7,748 nt of DNA from Chloroflexota bacterium. GTDB taxonomy: Bacteria; Chloroflexota; Dehalococcoidia; Lucifugimonadales; JADFKI01. Of this stretch, positions 1 to 6,639 are shown in pieces (positions within the stretch are counted from its first letter, which is position 1; the number at the start of each line of letters is the position of its first letter). Both the position numbers and the translations under genes were made by a program. Under the pieces are notes generated by a model that saw only the letters and a program-made list of their open reading frames with translations, made no database searches and was not told the origin of the DNA. Location: contig JADFKI010000188.1 in the NCBI GenBank assembly GCA_022565015.1, positions 1 through 7,748 on the forward strand, read 5' to 3'.

Positions 1-1263
1 ACCAAGAAGGGCATAAGCGAAAGAGCACGTCAGGGCAAACAGCTGGGCTCCATTCCTTTCGGTTACGAGTCCTGCAGGGTGAAGCAAGACGGAGTCCGGA
101 TGCTCCAGTGTAAGCCTGAGCATCCGGGCAGCGTTCACGTACAAACCAAAGAGGGGCCAGCGGTTGCTAAGCTGTTCAAGGACTACGCCACCGGGTCGAC
201 TACGTTGTCGACCCTGGCCACTTGGCTCAATGGCGAGGAGTTCCGCACCAGGAATACCAAGAAGCTGCCCAACGCAAAGGGAGAGCTGGTTGCCGAGCCC
301 GGGCTGTTCACTACGTCATCTGTCAGAGGCATCCTGCACAACCCTACCTACACCGGCAAGGTGAAACACAAAGACCAACTCTACCCAGGTCTCCATGAGG
401 CGTTGGTCTCCGAAGGGCTGTTCCAGGTAGTTCAGGATCTTCTCAAGAAGAACTCGGGTCGCTCAGAGACTCTGCAAGCCAGGCCGACGAGGGAGTATCT
501 CTTGAAGGGCCTGGTCCACTGCGCCTACTGCAGGATGCCCATGTGGGCCCAGACCTACAGGAACGGCAATCGCTACTACCGTGAGCAGCACGGCTCAAGG
601 GGCGCGGGCAGCTGCGTGAACAAGAGCGGCTCCATTCGCTGCGAGGTTCCTGACGAGCAGATGGGCATGATCATGGGAGCCATCATCCTTCCCGACTCCT
701 GGATGGACCGTCTCTTGGCCCGGATACAGCTGGCCGACGAGGTCAAGCGAGTCAACAGGGAGCGCAAGAAGATCGAGACGCGCCTGAAGAAGCTCGGACA
801 GGTCTATCTCGACGACGACAACATGGACCTCGAGGACTACAGACGCAGAAAGAAGGAGCTAGAAGACCAGTTGGTCTCTCTTCAGGTGCCGGGGCTAGAT
901 GCAGTCCAGGAAGCTGGTAACCTCCTGGAGGATCTGCCCAAGCTATGGAAGAGGGCCAATCTGGCGGATAGGCGTAGAATCCTGATGTCGATGCTGGAGG
1001 CGGTCTACGTCGAGTGCAAGGAGGAGAAGAGCATCGTCGCCATCAAGCCAAAGCCCGCATTCCGGCCAATCTTTGAGATTGCCGAGACCAAAGCTAGAAG
1101 CGGAATCACGCTGATAAAGGATGATGATAATGGCAAAGCGTCATCCGTGGGAGATGACGCTACGGAAAACGGTATGTGTTTCTGGTGGAGACGGGGGAGG
1201 GTTGAACTCCCCGTCCAGAAGACTCTCATGTCGAGATGTACTACAGGCTTAGCCAGCAATTAG
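1..1263 (+). CDS. Large serine recombinase, C-terminal part (5' end outside the window)
   Basis: Site-specific DNA integrase/excisionase of the large serine recombinase family. The frame is open from base 1, so the GTG at 79 is only an internal codon; the N-terminal catalytic domain with its active-site serine lies upstream of the window. Visible 420 residues: the start of the recombinase domain (KQLGSIPFGYE, about residues 13-23), then helical DNA-binding sequence ending near RGILHNPTYTGKV. A zinc ribbon follows, with CAYC at 520-531 and two further cysteine codons at 613 and 640. Next comes a charged coiled-coil segment (about bases 730-890) and a C-terminal region. The last 26 residues, starting WWRRGRVELP, are encoded entirely on the antisense of the ssrA 3' end, and the stop at 1261 lies inside ssrA. 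This places the gene at the end of an element integrated at ssrA. Family assignment is firm; integration specificity is inferred from position. Confidence 0.93.
   Translation, partial: TKKGISERARQGKQLGSIPFGYESCRVKQDGVRMLQCKPEHPGSVHVQTKEGPAVAKLFKDYATGSTTLSTLATWLNGEEFRTRNTKKLPNAKGELVAEPGLFTTSSVRGILHNPTYTGKVKHKDQLYPGLHEALVSEGLFQVVQDLLKKNSGRSETLQARPTREYLLKGLVHCAYCRMPMWAQTYRNGNRYYREQHGSRGAGSCVNKSGSIRCEVPDEQMGMIMGAIILPDSWMDRLLARIQLADEVKRVNRERKKIETRLKKLGQVYLDDDNMDLEDYRRRKKELEDQLVSLQVPGLDAVQEAGNLLEDLPKLWKRANLADRRRILMSMLEAVYVECKEEKSIVAIKPKPAFRPIFEIAETKARSGITLIKDDDNGKASSVGDDATENGMCFWWRRGRVELPVQKTLMSRCTTGLASN
1138..1160. terminator. 8-bp perfect inverted repeat beyond the ssrA 3' end; possible ssrA terminator
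   Basis: GCGTCATC (1138-1145) and GATGACGC (1153-1160) form an 8-bp stem with a 7-nt loop. On the minus strand the hairpin lies 22 nt downstream of the tmRNA CCA end and is followed by TTTGCC, a poor U-tract. It could be a weak intrinsic terminator or processing boundary for ssrA, located inside the recombinase reading frame. Alternatively it may be part of the recombinase attachment region. The structure is seen; the role is inferred. Confidence 0.4.
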
Positions 1264-1537
1264 TTCTCCCACAGCCCCTTGCCGGCCCAGAGCAAGTGCG
1301 GGAGCTTGCCGATAAGTCTTTAGTCCTCAATATCGGCGTCTCTTAGACTGCACCTCGATTTTATGTCGCCCATTCACCCCCTTCGAGGAGAGGTGGCGGT
1401 GGACGTAGACGCCTGGTTAGGCGGCTAGTGCTAGCTGTTTATCGCCAGTTACTTTTTTGCCACCTGTTTAACGAGGTGGATGGCACCTCGACCTGCAATC
1501 TCGCTGAGAACGTCCCCTGTCGAACCCACGCGTCCCC
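1183..1537 (-). ncRNA. ssrA: Transfer-messenger RNA (tmRNA)
   Basis: One-piece tmRNA of 355 nt that rescues stalled ribosomes and tags their products for proteolysis. On the minus strand the 5' end GGGGACG (1537-1531) pairs over 7 bp, with one G-U, with CGTCTCC (1193-1187), followed by A and an encoded CCA (1185-1183). The conserved 5' element GGGTTCGACAGG is present. The T-arm has the loop TTCAACC; its stem can form 6 bp (1207-1212 with 1194-1199), one more than usual. A pseudoknot-1-like stem (CGAGGTG/CACCTCG, 1490-1472) precedes an A-rich stretch and the tag frame at 1446-1417. The gene appears intact from promoter to CCA. Its 3' end overlaps the convergent recombinase gene by 81 nt, so it is the likely integration target restored on this side of the element. 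Exact ends are inferred from pairing. Confidence 0.95.
1417..1446 (-). other. tmRNA tag-peptide reading frame, GDKQLALAA plus TAA stop
   Basis: After the A-rich stretch AAAAAAGTAACT, the frame GGC GAT AAA CAG CTA GCA CTA GCC GCC TAA encodes GDKQLALAA. The hydrophobic ALAA-type end is the usual degradation signal for ClpXP-like proteases. A glycine rather than alanine resume codon and a nine-residue length match what I recall of the Dehalococcoides tag (GERELVLAG). The resume codon is assigned by analogy with E. coli spacing. Reading three or more codons earlier stays in frame (KKVT before it), so the start is less certain than the end. Confidence 0.8.
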
Positions 1538-1548
1538 ACTTCTTTTTC

Positions 1549-1557
1549 ATTATAGCA
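1549..1557 (-). promoter_or_regulatory. Extended -10 promoter of ssrA
   Basis: On the minus strand TGCTATAAT ends 11 nt before the predicted mature tmRNA 5' end. It is a perfect TATAAT with the TG-n extension, placing transcription start a few bases upstream of the mature end. No convincing -35 box is seen at 16-18 bp, which fits an extended -10 promoter. It lies about 50 bp downstream of the flaH stop, so ssrA need not depend on flaH transcription. Confidence 0.75.
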
Positions 1558-1604
1558 CCACCCGGCAACCGAGGCAGACCTCCATCAACCCCAATATCAA
1601 CGGC

Positions 1605-2317
1605 CTACACGCTTACTTTTGACACCGGTATTATCTTCATGCCCAGCATTGGCTCGACGTCGAAGCTGACGATATTCCCCGTGCCGAATTCGGCATCTCG
1701 GACCTTCGCGACCTTCAGCACCTTGAGCAGCCTGTCGCCGACAACCTCGGTGCGAAGAGAGAGGTGCGCATCGCATATCGAACGTACCCTCGCGAGGTCG
1801 GCCTGACTAAAGGCGTAAGAGTTGACCACATTCACAATGGTCAATCCCATATCGCAAAGTATCTTACAGTTCTCAAAATATGCCATCGTCTCGTCTATAG
1901 ACATATGCGTAATGAAGGTTGTGAGAGAATCGACTATGACGAGGGCGTCGGGCCGAACTTGCAGGTCGATCAAAATAATGTCGAAAACTCGTGACGGCGT
2001 CAGTTTCATCCTAGAGGCCCCGACTTGAAAGACTTTCAGCCTACCCAGCAGTAGAAAATCCGTCACATCCAGGCTCAGGCTATTCATCTGGCGTATGAAG
2101 CTCTTTACCGTATTTTCCGTCGTAAAGACGATGACGGGAAAGCCGTTGTAAAGGGACCCTAGACAAGCTGCTGAGTAAGGACCGATTTTCCTGAGTCGGA
2201 CTCGCCCTCCACGAGATTCATTGACGCTCTTGGAATTCCCCCGCCCAGGTTCTTGTCAATTTCAGTATTGCCGGTAGTGATAACTTTCGGGAAACTTTCT
2301 CCCTCGATATTCATCAT
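1605..2317 (-). pseudogene. flaH: FlaH/ArlH-like archaellum ATPase of the RecA/KaiC family, one frameshift
   Basis: FlaH (ArlH) is the KaiC-like ATP-binding protein at the base of the archaellum motor, beside FlaI and FlaJ. The N-terminal frame, from ATGATG at 2317-2312, carries TTGNTEIDKNLGGGIP and a Walker A GESDSGKS (residues 38-45). It meets TAG at 2161-2159. From 2159 the next frame continues without a gap in homology as GSLYNGFPVIVFTTENT, then the Walker B-like VIVDS, RVRSICDAHLSLR, VGDRLLKVLKVAKVR and GTGNIVSFDVEPMLGMKIIP, stopping at 1605. Joined, it is about 237 aa, close to full FlaH length. One missing base near TAGGGT (expected TAT GGG or similar) explains the break. No slippery heptamer is visible, so this is a recent inactivating mutation or a sequencing error. 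No other archaellum gene is in the window. No good ribosome binding site is seen before the ATG. Confidence 0.82.
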
Positions 2318-2611
2318 AGGTCGCCGCTGTCGCTGCTGCCATTGCCTAACATTTTTATACTACAAAGAGCGTTCTCCTTACATTATTCTCATATAAGTGT
2401 GTAATCATTGTTAGTGTTTTCATAACCATTAAGTAGTATCCCCCATACTGCTTTTAGTGTATGACCTATAATTTCTGATGAGTATCTCAGGTGGTTTTAA
2501 CAGATAAACAGGACGAGAATGAATGCAAATGTCTTCCCAGATGGCGAAAACCGCCGGAATGCGATGGGAGCTGCAATGTCCTAGAAATGTTCAGTAACAG
2601 TAGTAGAAGTT

Positions 2612-2623
2612 ATGAATATTCAT
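2612..2623. promoter_or_regulatory. 12-bp palindrome upstream of the HU promoter, possible operator
   Basis: ATGAATATTCAT is a perfect 12-bp palindrome ending 4 bp before the -35 box of the HU promoter. The position suits a dimeric regulator or a DNA-bending protein. A chance occurrence in AT-rich DNA is possible, and no second copy was seen. Confidence 0.3.
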
Positions 2624-2627
2624 GCGC

Positions 2628-2656
2628 TTGACACGAATAAGATTTCTCCATATTAT
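2628..2656 (+). promoter_or_regulatory. Sigma-70-type promoter of the HU gene
   Basis: TTGACA (2628-2633) is a consensus -35 box. A 17-bp spacer separates it from TATTAT (2651-2656), one mismatch from the consensus -10. Transcription would start near 2663, giving an untranslated leader of roughly 80 nt before the HU start codon. It is the best promoter in the window and suits a highly expressed nucleoid protein. Confidence 0.8.
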
Positions 2657-2745
2657 CCCAACAGGCTGAGGCCCTTAAGGCGCGGAACTAGAAGCATTTA
2701 CCACGCATAATCGAGGGTCCGAAATTTTAGGAGGTCCAGACACCT

Positions 2746-3036
2746 ATGGCGACACTAAGGAGGAGCGACGTTAGTGGTCGAGTAGCATCAAAGCTCGGCG
2801 GCTCCAAGACACAGGGTGAAGCGGCACTGAGGGCTGTCCTCGACAGCATTCAGGACGCGCTGGGTAGTGGTGACCGCGTAGTCCTGACCGGATTCGGCTC
2901 TTTTGAAGTACGGCAGGTCAAGGCCAGAAAGGTACGGCCGATTCGAGGCGGTCAGGCAGGTAACCTTATCACCGTCCCCGCTCACAAGCGCGTCGGATTC
3001 ACGGCCGGAGCCGAGCTGAGCAAAGCAGCCCAATAG
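2746..3036 (+). CDS. hup: HU family DNA-binding protein
   Basis: Histone-like nucleoid protein that binds and bends DNA as a dimer. The 96 residues fit the family (about 90). The N-terminal helical half contains SDVSGRVASKLGGSKTQ and ALRAVLDSIQDAL. The conserved core GFGSFEVR (residues about 49-56) follows, then the basic arm KARKVRPIRGG with its tip proline, and VPAHKRVGFTAGAEL. The arm is about four residues longer between its proline and the VPA motif than in E. coli-type HU. The start is fixed by AGGAGGT at 2729-2735, 10 nt before ATG. It is a single-gene unit, with a strong promoter upstream and a hairpin terminator downstream. HU rather than IHF is likely because it is a lone gene with the generic motif; partner genes cannot be excluded. 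Confidence 0.95.
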   Translation: MATLRRSDVSGRVASKLGGSKTQGEAALRAVLDSIQDALGSGDRVVLTGFGSFEVRQVKARKVRPIRGGQAGNLITVPAHKRVGFTAGAELSKAAQ

Positions 3037-3402
3037 ACCAACAACGCCCTAGAGGAATCTTTTCAGTCTTAAACCCTTAGGTCTTTTCAAGGCAGGCCCT
3101 TAATTGGGCCTGCCTCTTTGATTTCCGCTCATTCGTTCAACGCAAAGCACTGGTGAGGAAGCGCCAACACAGACTTTTCAACAGGTTTCGGATATCGAAG
3201 TCGTTGTCTCGCGAACCGGCCGCATTGCCATTGCAACGTGCTATGAAATCAACGATGAGACCAATGGCCCGCTCCAAACGAAACCTCGTTGCATCCGCTG
3301 CATCTAACTTCACTGAGCCTGAGCTAGCTTGAACTCGGAAGCGAACTACTGCCCTGTCGCCAATATTTATCGGACGACAGGTTGGGACTTGGTGGAGGTG
3401 AG
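3037..3402. other. Intergenic region between HU and the lipoprotein gene
   Basis: This 366-bp spacer contains the HU terminator at its left and the lipoprotein ribosome binding site at its right. The stretch 3120-3380 has open frames on both strands, but none carries a recognisable motif or a supported start. TTGAAC (3329-3334) and AATATTTAT (3362-3370) are too far apart to make a convincing promoter. I see no RNA gene or repeat here. Confidence 0.5.
3090..3120 (+). terminator. Rho-independent terminator of the HU gene
   Basis: AGGCAGGCCC (3090-3099) pairs perfectly with GGGCCTGCCT (3106-3115) around a TTAATT loop, then CTTTGATTT follows. The 10-bp GC-rich stem lies 53 nt after the HU stop. 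The U-tract is short but adequate. Confidence 0.85.
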
Positions 3403-4716
3403 ATGAGGATAAGAAATATTCGGTACGTATTGTCCTTTTTTGGAGCATTGGTGCTATTATCGGCGCTGGCATGTAGCAGCGCGTCTCCGGCCCCCGCAGC
3501 TCCGTCCAGGGCCCCAGCGGCACAGCCACCCGCCCCCGTTTCAACGGTCGCACCCGCCCCCATCCCTCCTGCTCCCGCAGCACCGGCCGCTCCCACATCC
3601 CCACCGCCAATCATCGCACCCGCGCCTCAAACGCAGGCAGCCGGCAGGTTCATCTGGGAAATTGGTGAAGTAGACGAGGGAACGAAGCCGTCCATCGCGC
3701 TCAGGAGCGACGGCACCCCTTACGTCGCGTACATGCTGGAGGCCATGCCCGGGTTCGTGAAGAACGCGATCAGAAACGGCTCCGGCTGGGATATATCCAC
3801 TATACAAGAGGGTTATTTCTACGGTCCGCTGGATATCGCAATGGGGCCGGACGACGTCGCTCACGTAACATATCACGACCATCAGGAGAACCAGTTCCAG
3901 CCGACCAAGGGCGACGCTGTTGTTGCGGTGGAGAGCGCAAGTGGCTGGGATATCGAGGCCATATTCGATTCAGGACACGACGGTTGGGACACGCGTATCA
4001 CCGTAGCCGACGACGGCTCCGTCCACGTCAGCGCCATCGACCCGGAAGAGTTCAACGGCCGCGGTGTCGAATATTACGTCCGGGACGATGCGGGCAAGTG
4101 GAACGTGGAGAGCATAGGTAGCGGCTCTCTCACATACAAATACGCAACGTCGATCGCCGTAGACCCCGATGGCGTGCCACACCTGGCATTTTTTGACCAG
4201 AAGTCCAACGATCTTGCGCTGGCGACGCGAAGCGATACGGGCTGGGTCATCGACGCCGTGGATGAAGACGGCGACACCGGGCTTTTCTCTTCGTTGGTGA
4301 TCGACGCTGCCGGCCGGTTCCACATAAGCTATTTCGAGAAGAAGTCGGATTCTGCCGGGGTAGTGAAGTACGCCACAAGAGCCGACGCCGATTCAGACTG
4401 GGAAATCCGGGAGATAGACTCGTTGGACAAGCTCGCCTTCGGATTCATCGGCGCCAGGAACATCACTTCCATCGCCGTGGATAGTGAAGGCAAGCCGTGG
4501 GTAGCGTACTCCGATGAGAAGAAGCTCAGAATTGCCGTGTGGAACGGCTCCGACTGGGATATCGATACTGTCGTGGACGCAGGAGACAAGACGCTGGGAC
4601 AACTGGTGGTCATGAAGCTGGACTCGAACGACGAGCCGCACCTCACCTACTTCGAGGTCACGAACACTCGACCGCTGAACGGAAAGATAATGTACGCCAA
4701 GGGCAGCTCGCAGTAG
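3403..4716 (+). CDS. Secreted lipoprotein with seven propeller-like repeats, function unknown
   Basis: Predicted 437-aa exported lipoprotein. The N-terminus MRIRNIRYVLSFFGALVLLSALAC has a basic start, a hydrophobic stretch and a lipobox cysteine at residue 24, consistent with signal peptidase II processing and lipid anchoring outside the membrane. Residues about 25-80 are an extended Pro/Ala-rich linker. The rest carries seven related units near residues 97, 144, 197, 249, 297, 355 and 402. They follow the pattern SIAVDxDGxPHxAYxD, typically preceded by a GWDI or DWDI strand, and are spaced 47-58 residues. This suggests a seven-bladed beta-propeller, possibly binding a ligand or protein. I do not recognise a characterised family. 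ATG at 3403 is preferred over TTG 3382 because GGAGG sits just upstream (3394-3398, close spacing) and the signal peptide then starts properly. It converges with tag. Confidence 0.88.
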   Translation: MRIRNIRYVLSFFGALVLLSALACSSASPAPAAPSRAPAAQPPAPVSTVAPAPIPPAPAAPAAPTSPPPIIAPAPQTQAAGRFIWEIGEVDEGTKPSIALRSDGTPYVAYMLEAMPGFVKNAIRNGSGWDISTIQEGYFYGPLDIAMGPDDVAHVTYHDHQENQFQPTKGDAVVAVESASGWDIEAIFDSGHDGWDTRITVADDGSVHVSAIDPEEFNGRGVEYYVRDDAGKWNVESIGSGSLTYKYATSIAVDPDGVPHLAFFDQKSNDLALATRSDTGWVIDAVDEDGDTGLFSSLVIDAAGRFHISYFEKKSDSAGVVKYATRADADSDWEIREIDSLDKLAFGFIGARNITSIAVDSEGKPWVAYSDEKKLRIAVWNGSDWDIDTVVDAGDKTLGQLVVMKLDSNDEPHLTYFEVTNTRPLNGKIMYAKGSSQ

Positions 4717-4779
4717 CGATACGGGGTTGTCCAGGAATAGGAGTTCGTCGGGCCCACTTATTGGCGGGGCTGCTCGCCC

Positions 4780-5340
4780 TTAGACCTCGTTGTACCGGAA
4801 GCATGATACGACGTGGTCGTTGATCATGCCGGCCGCTTGTAAGTGCGCGTAAGCGATCGTCGGCCCGACGAATTTGAAGCCGCGCTTGCGTAGGTCCTTG
4901 CTCATGGCTTCGGAATCAGAATCAAAGGCGGGAACCTCTGAAATAGTTTTCCAGGCGTTCTTCTTCGTCTTGCCATTAACAAAGCCCCAGTTGTAATCGG
5001 CGAAGGTCCCGAATTCCTTCTGCACCCCTATGAAAGCGCGAGCGTTGGAAATGGCGGCGTGGATCTTTTGTCGGTTTCGAATTATTCCCTCGTCGGCAAG
5101 CAGTCGCTTTACGTCGCGGTCGCCATAGTTCGCCACCCGCTCCACCTTGAAGTCGTCGAAGGCCCGCCTGTAGCCATCCCGCCTTTTTAGAATCGTTATC
5201 CAGCTGAGACCGGCCTGCGCTCCTTCGAGAACCAAAAACTCGAATAGCTTCTGGTCGTCGTAGACCGGGACACCCCACTCCTTATCGTGGTAAGAGACGT
5301 AAAGCGGGTCGTCACCTGGCCATTCACACCTTACCTTCAT
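4780..5340 (-). CDS. tag: DNA-3-methyladenine glycosylase I
   Basis: Base-excision repair enzyme that removes 3-methyladenine from alkylated DNA in the cytoplasm. The 186 residues match E. coli Tag (187). The opening RCEWPGDDPLYVSYHDKEWG is diagnostic. The zinc-snap ligands are all present as C5, H18, H176 and C180. The base-recognition region LEGAQAGLSWITILKRR holds the conserved Glu39 and Trp47, and NWGFVNGK and KRGFKFVGPTIAYAHLQAAGMINDH are also typical. The start at 5340 is chosen because GAGGAG (5352-5347) lies 6 nt upstream and the protein then begins as in the family; the upstream in-frame ATG at 5400 would add 20 atypical residues. It is transcribed toward the lipoprotein gene and away from the oxidoreductase gene. 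Nothing suggests inactivation. Confidence 0.97.
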   Translation of the reverse strand: MKVRCEWPGDDPLYVSYHDKEWGVPVYDDQKLFEFLVLEGAQAGLSWITILKRRDGYRRAFDDFKVERVANYGDRDVKRLLADEGIIRNRQKIHAAISNARAFIGVQKEFGTFADYNWGFVNGKTKKNAWKTISEVPAFDSDSEAMSKDLRKRGFKFVGPTIAYAHLQAAGMINDHVVSCFRYNEV

Positions 5341-5411
5341 TACCTTCTCCTCGGGCCGAGATTTGGTACGGCGCCCCATCGCCGGACCACTAGTGCGCAC
5401 CTCTCGAATGG

Positions 5412-5458
5412 TGCTATTCTACACGCCTGAACTCCTAACATGGAGTATACATGGAATC
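5412..5458. promoter_or_regulatory. Candidate divergent promoter region between tag and the oxidoreductase gene
   Basis: On the plus strand TGCTATTCT (5412-5420) resembles an extended -10 box that could serve the oxidoreductase gene. On the minus strand TATACT (within 5445-5458) could be a -10 box for tag. Neither has a good -35 hexamer. The assignment rests mainly on position between two divergently transcribed genes. Confidence 0.3.
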
Positions 5459-5487
5459 GCGAATAAAATTTTGGGGGCGGCGATACG

Positions 5488-6552
5488 GTGGACAAGGCAA
5501 GAATGGCAATCGTTGGATGCGGGACGATATCACAGCTCAACGTGCCCGGCTATCTGCGGCACGAAAACTGTGAAGTGACCGTCCTGTGCGATCCCAATCG
5601 CGAGCGCGCCCAACAGAAGGCCAAGCATTGGGGCATATCTCCCAGGATCGTTACGGAATACGACGACGTACTGAACGATTCCCAGATCGATGCCGTAGAG
5701 CTGCTTACGCCCAAGTTCATGCACCCCGAGCAGATCATTGCCGGCCTGGATGCGGGTAAGCACGTATCGTGCCAGAAGCCCATCGCCACCACGATGGCCG
5801 AGACGGACCAGATCTCCGCGGCCGTAGACCGCGCCGGGACCAAGTTCCGCACCACGGAGAACTTCCTCCACTACCCACCCATCGTCAAGGCCAAGGAGCT
5901 GCTGGACGCCGGTGTGATAGGTGAGCCGTCCATGCTGCGCGTCAGGACCGTGCGGGCAAATCACACGGACGATGTTGATTTTCAGCTGGAGCCGGAGGCG
6001 TTGGTCTGGCGCAGAGACGCCGACAAAAACGCGGGCGGGCTGCTTTATGACGACGGCTGGCACAAATACGCCACGGCGATCTGGTGGCTGGGTGACGTCG
6101 AGAAGGTCATCAGCATGGTCACGAAGACGGACGATTTCATGGTCGAAACGCCCAGCGCCGCCATCTTCAAGTTCAAGGACAGGAGCTGCCTCGGCGTATT
6201 CGAATACTCCAGTGCAGACGAGATGCAGATACGGAGCAAGTACTATCCGGCAGACGAGTTCTTCGAGATACAGGGCTCCAAGGGCTCCATCTGGGTTACG
6301 CGGTGTACCGGAGAGATGCTGGACCTTCCCCCCGTGATGGTCGTCAAGGGAACGAGTACCGAGGGCATTCAGGTCCCAATGGACTGGATAGAGGGGTTCA
6401 ATCGCTCAGCCAGGCACTTCATCGACTGTATAGTACGGGACGAGCAGCCCAACATGGACTTCGATTTCTCGCGACATACGCTTCAAGTAGCCCTGTCTAT
6501 TTACCAGGCTTCCGAAAAAGAGCAGCCTGTGGACCCTCGCAGCCTTGTCTAA
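5488..6552 (+). CDS. Gfo/Idh/MocA family NAD(P)-dependent oxidoreductase
   Basis: Cytoplasmic dehydrogenase, probably acting on a sugar, inositol or sugar-acid hydroxyl group. The 354 aa suit the family. The N-terminal Rossmann fold starts at MAIVGCGTIS (dinucleotide loop at residues 10-15, with the third glycine replaced by Ser), followed by VTVLCDPN. The catalytic lysine is in CQKP (Lys97), where most members have EKP. The C-terminal alpha/beta domain begins near GVIGEPSMLRVR and contains YDDGWH, giving the Asp188-x3-His192 pair typical of the active site. Late motifs include FEIQGSKGSIWV and FIDCIVRDEQPN. GTG 5488 is preferred because ATG 5503 would start inside the first beta strand; GGGGGCGG lies just upstream. 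It is the first of three co-oriented genes, 87 nt before an SDR gene. The substrate cannot be told from sequence. Confidence 0.93.
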   Translation: MDKARMAIVGCGTISQLNVPGYLRHENCEVTVLCDPNRERAQQKAKHWGISPRIVTEYDDVLNDSQIDAVELLTPKFMHPEQIIAGLDAGKHVSCQKPIATTMAETDQISAAVDRAGTKFRTTENFLHYPPIVKAKELLDAGVIGEPSMLRVRTVRANHTDDVDFQLEPEALVWRRDADKNAGGLLYDDGWHKYATAIWWLGDVEKVISMVTKTDDFMVETPSAAIFKFKDRSCLGVFEYSSADEMQIRSKYYPADEFFEIQGSKGSIWVTRCTGEMLDLPPVMVVKGTSTEGIQVPMDWIEGFNRSARHFIDCIVRDEQPNMDFDFSRHTLQVALSIYQASEKEQPVDPRSLV

Positions 6553-6639
6553 GGACCGCTAACGCTAGAGCCGAGCTTATTTCGACGATTGGTTTTGGAT
6601 CGCCCGCCTATATCTTAATTCGCTGACGGAGGATAGAAA

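Larger units (their letters stand above)
2318..2745. other. AT-rich intergenic region between divergent flaH and HU genes
   Basis: This 428-bp spacer holds the HU promoter, a 12-bp palindrome and the HU ribosome binding site. It is visibly richer in A and T than its neighbours, especially 2340-2480. A perfect TATAAT on the plus strand (2467-2472) has no good -35 partner. A 21-codon frame starting at ATG 2519, after AGGACGAG, ends at 2584; it resembles nothing I recognise and I do not call it a gene. No RNA gene or repeat array is evident. Confidence 0.6.

Noticed and set aside
79..1263. Recombinase starting at GTG 79
   Set aside because: The frame is open to base 1 and the residues before 79 fit the recombinase domain, so the gene begins outside the window.
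2140..2175. Programmed frameshift in flaH
   Set aside because: A -1 shift would restore the frame, but no slippery heptamer or clear downstream structure is visible; a simple deletion or sequencing error is more economical.
3382..3402. TTG start for the lipoprotein
   Set aside because: It would put seven glycine-rich residues before a normal signal peptide and would translate the ribosome binding site.
3137..3610. A 157-codon leftward gene overlapping the lipoprotein 5' end
   Set aside because: No recognisable motif or ribosome binding site; it overlaps a well-supported signal peptide and a low-complexity Pro/Ala region that produces spurious long frames.
5341..5400. Longer tag start at 5400
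   Set aside because: It adds 20 basic residues absent from the family and bypasses a good ribosome binding site before 5340.
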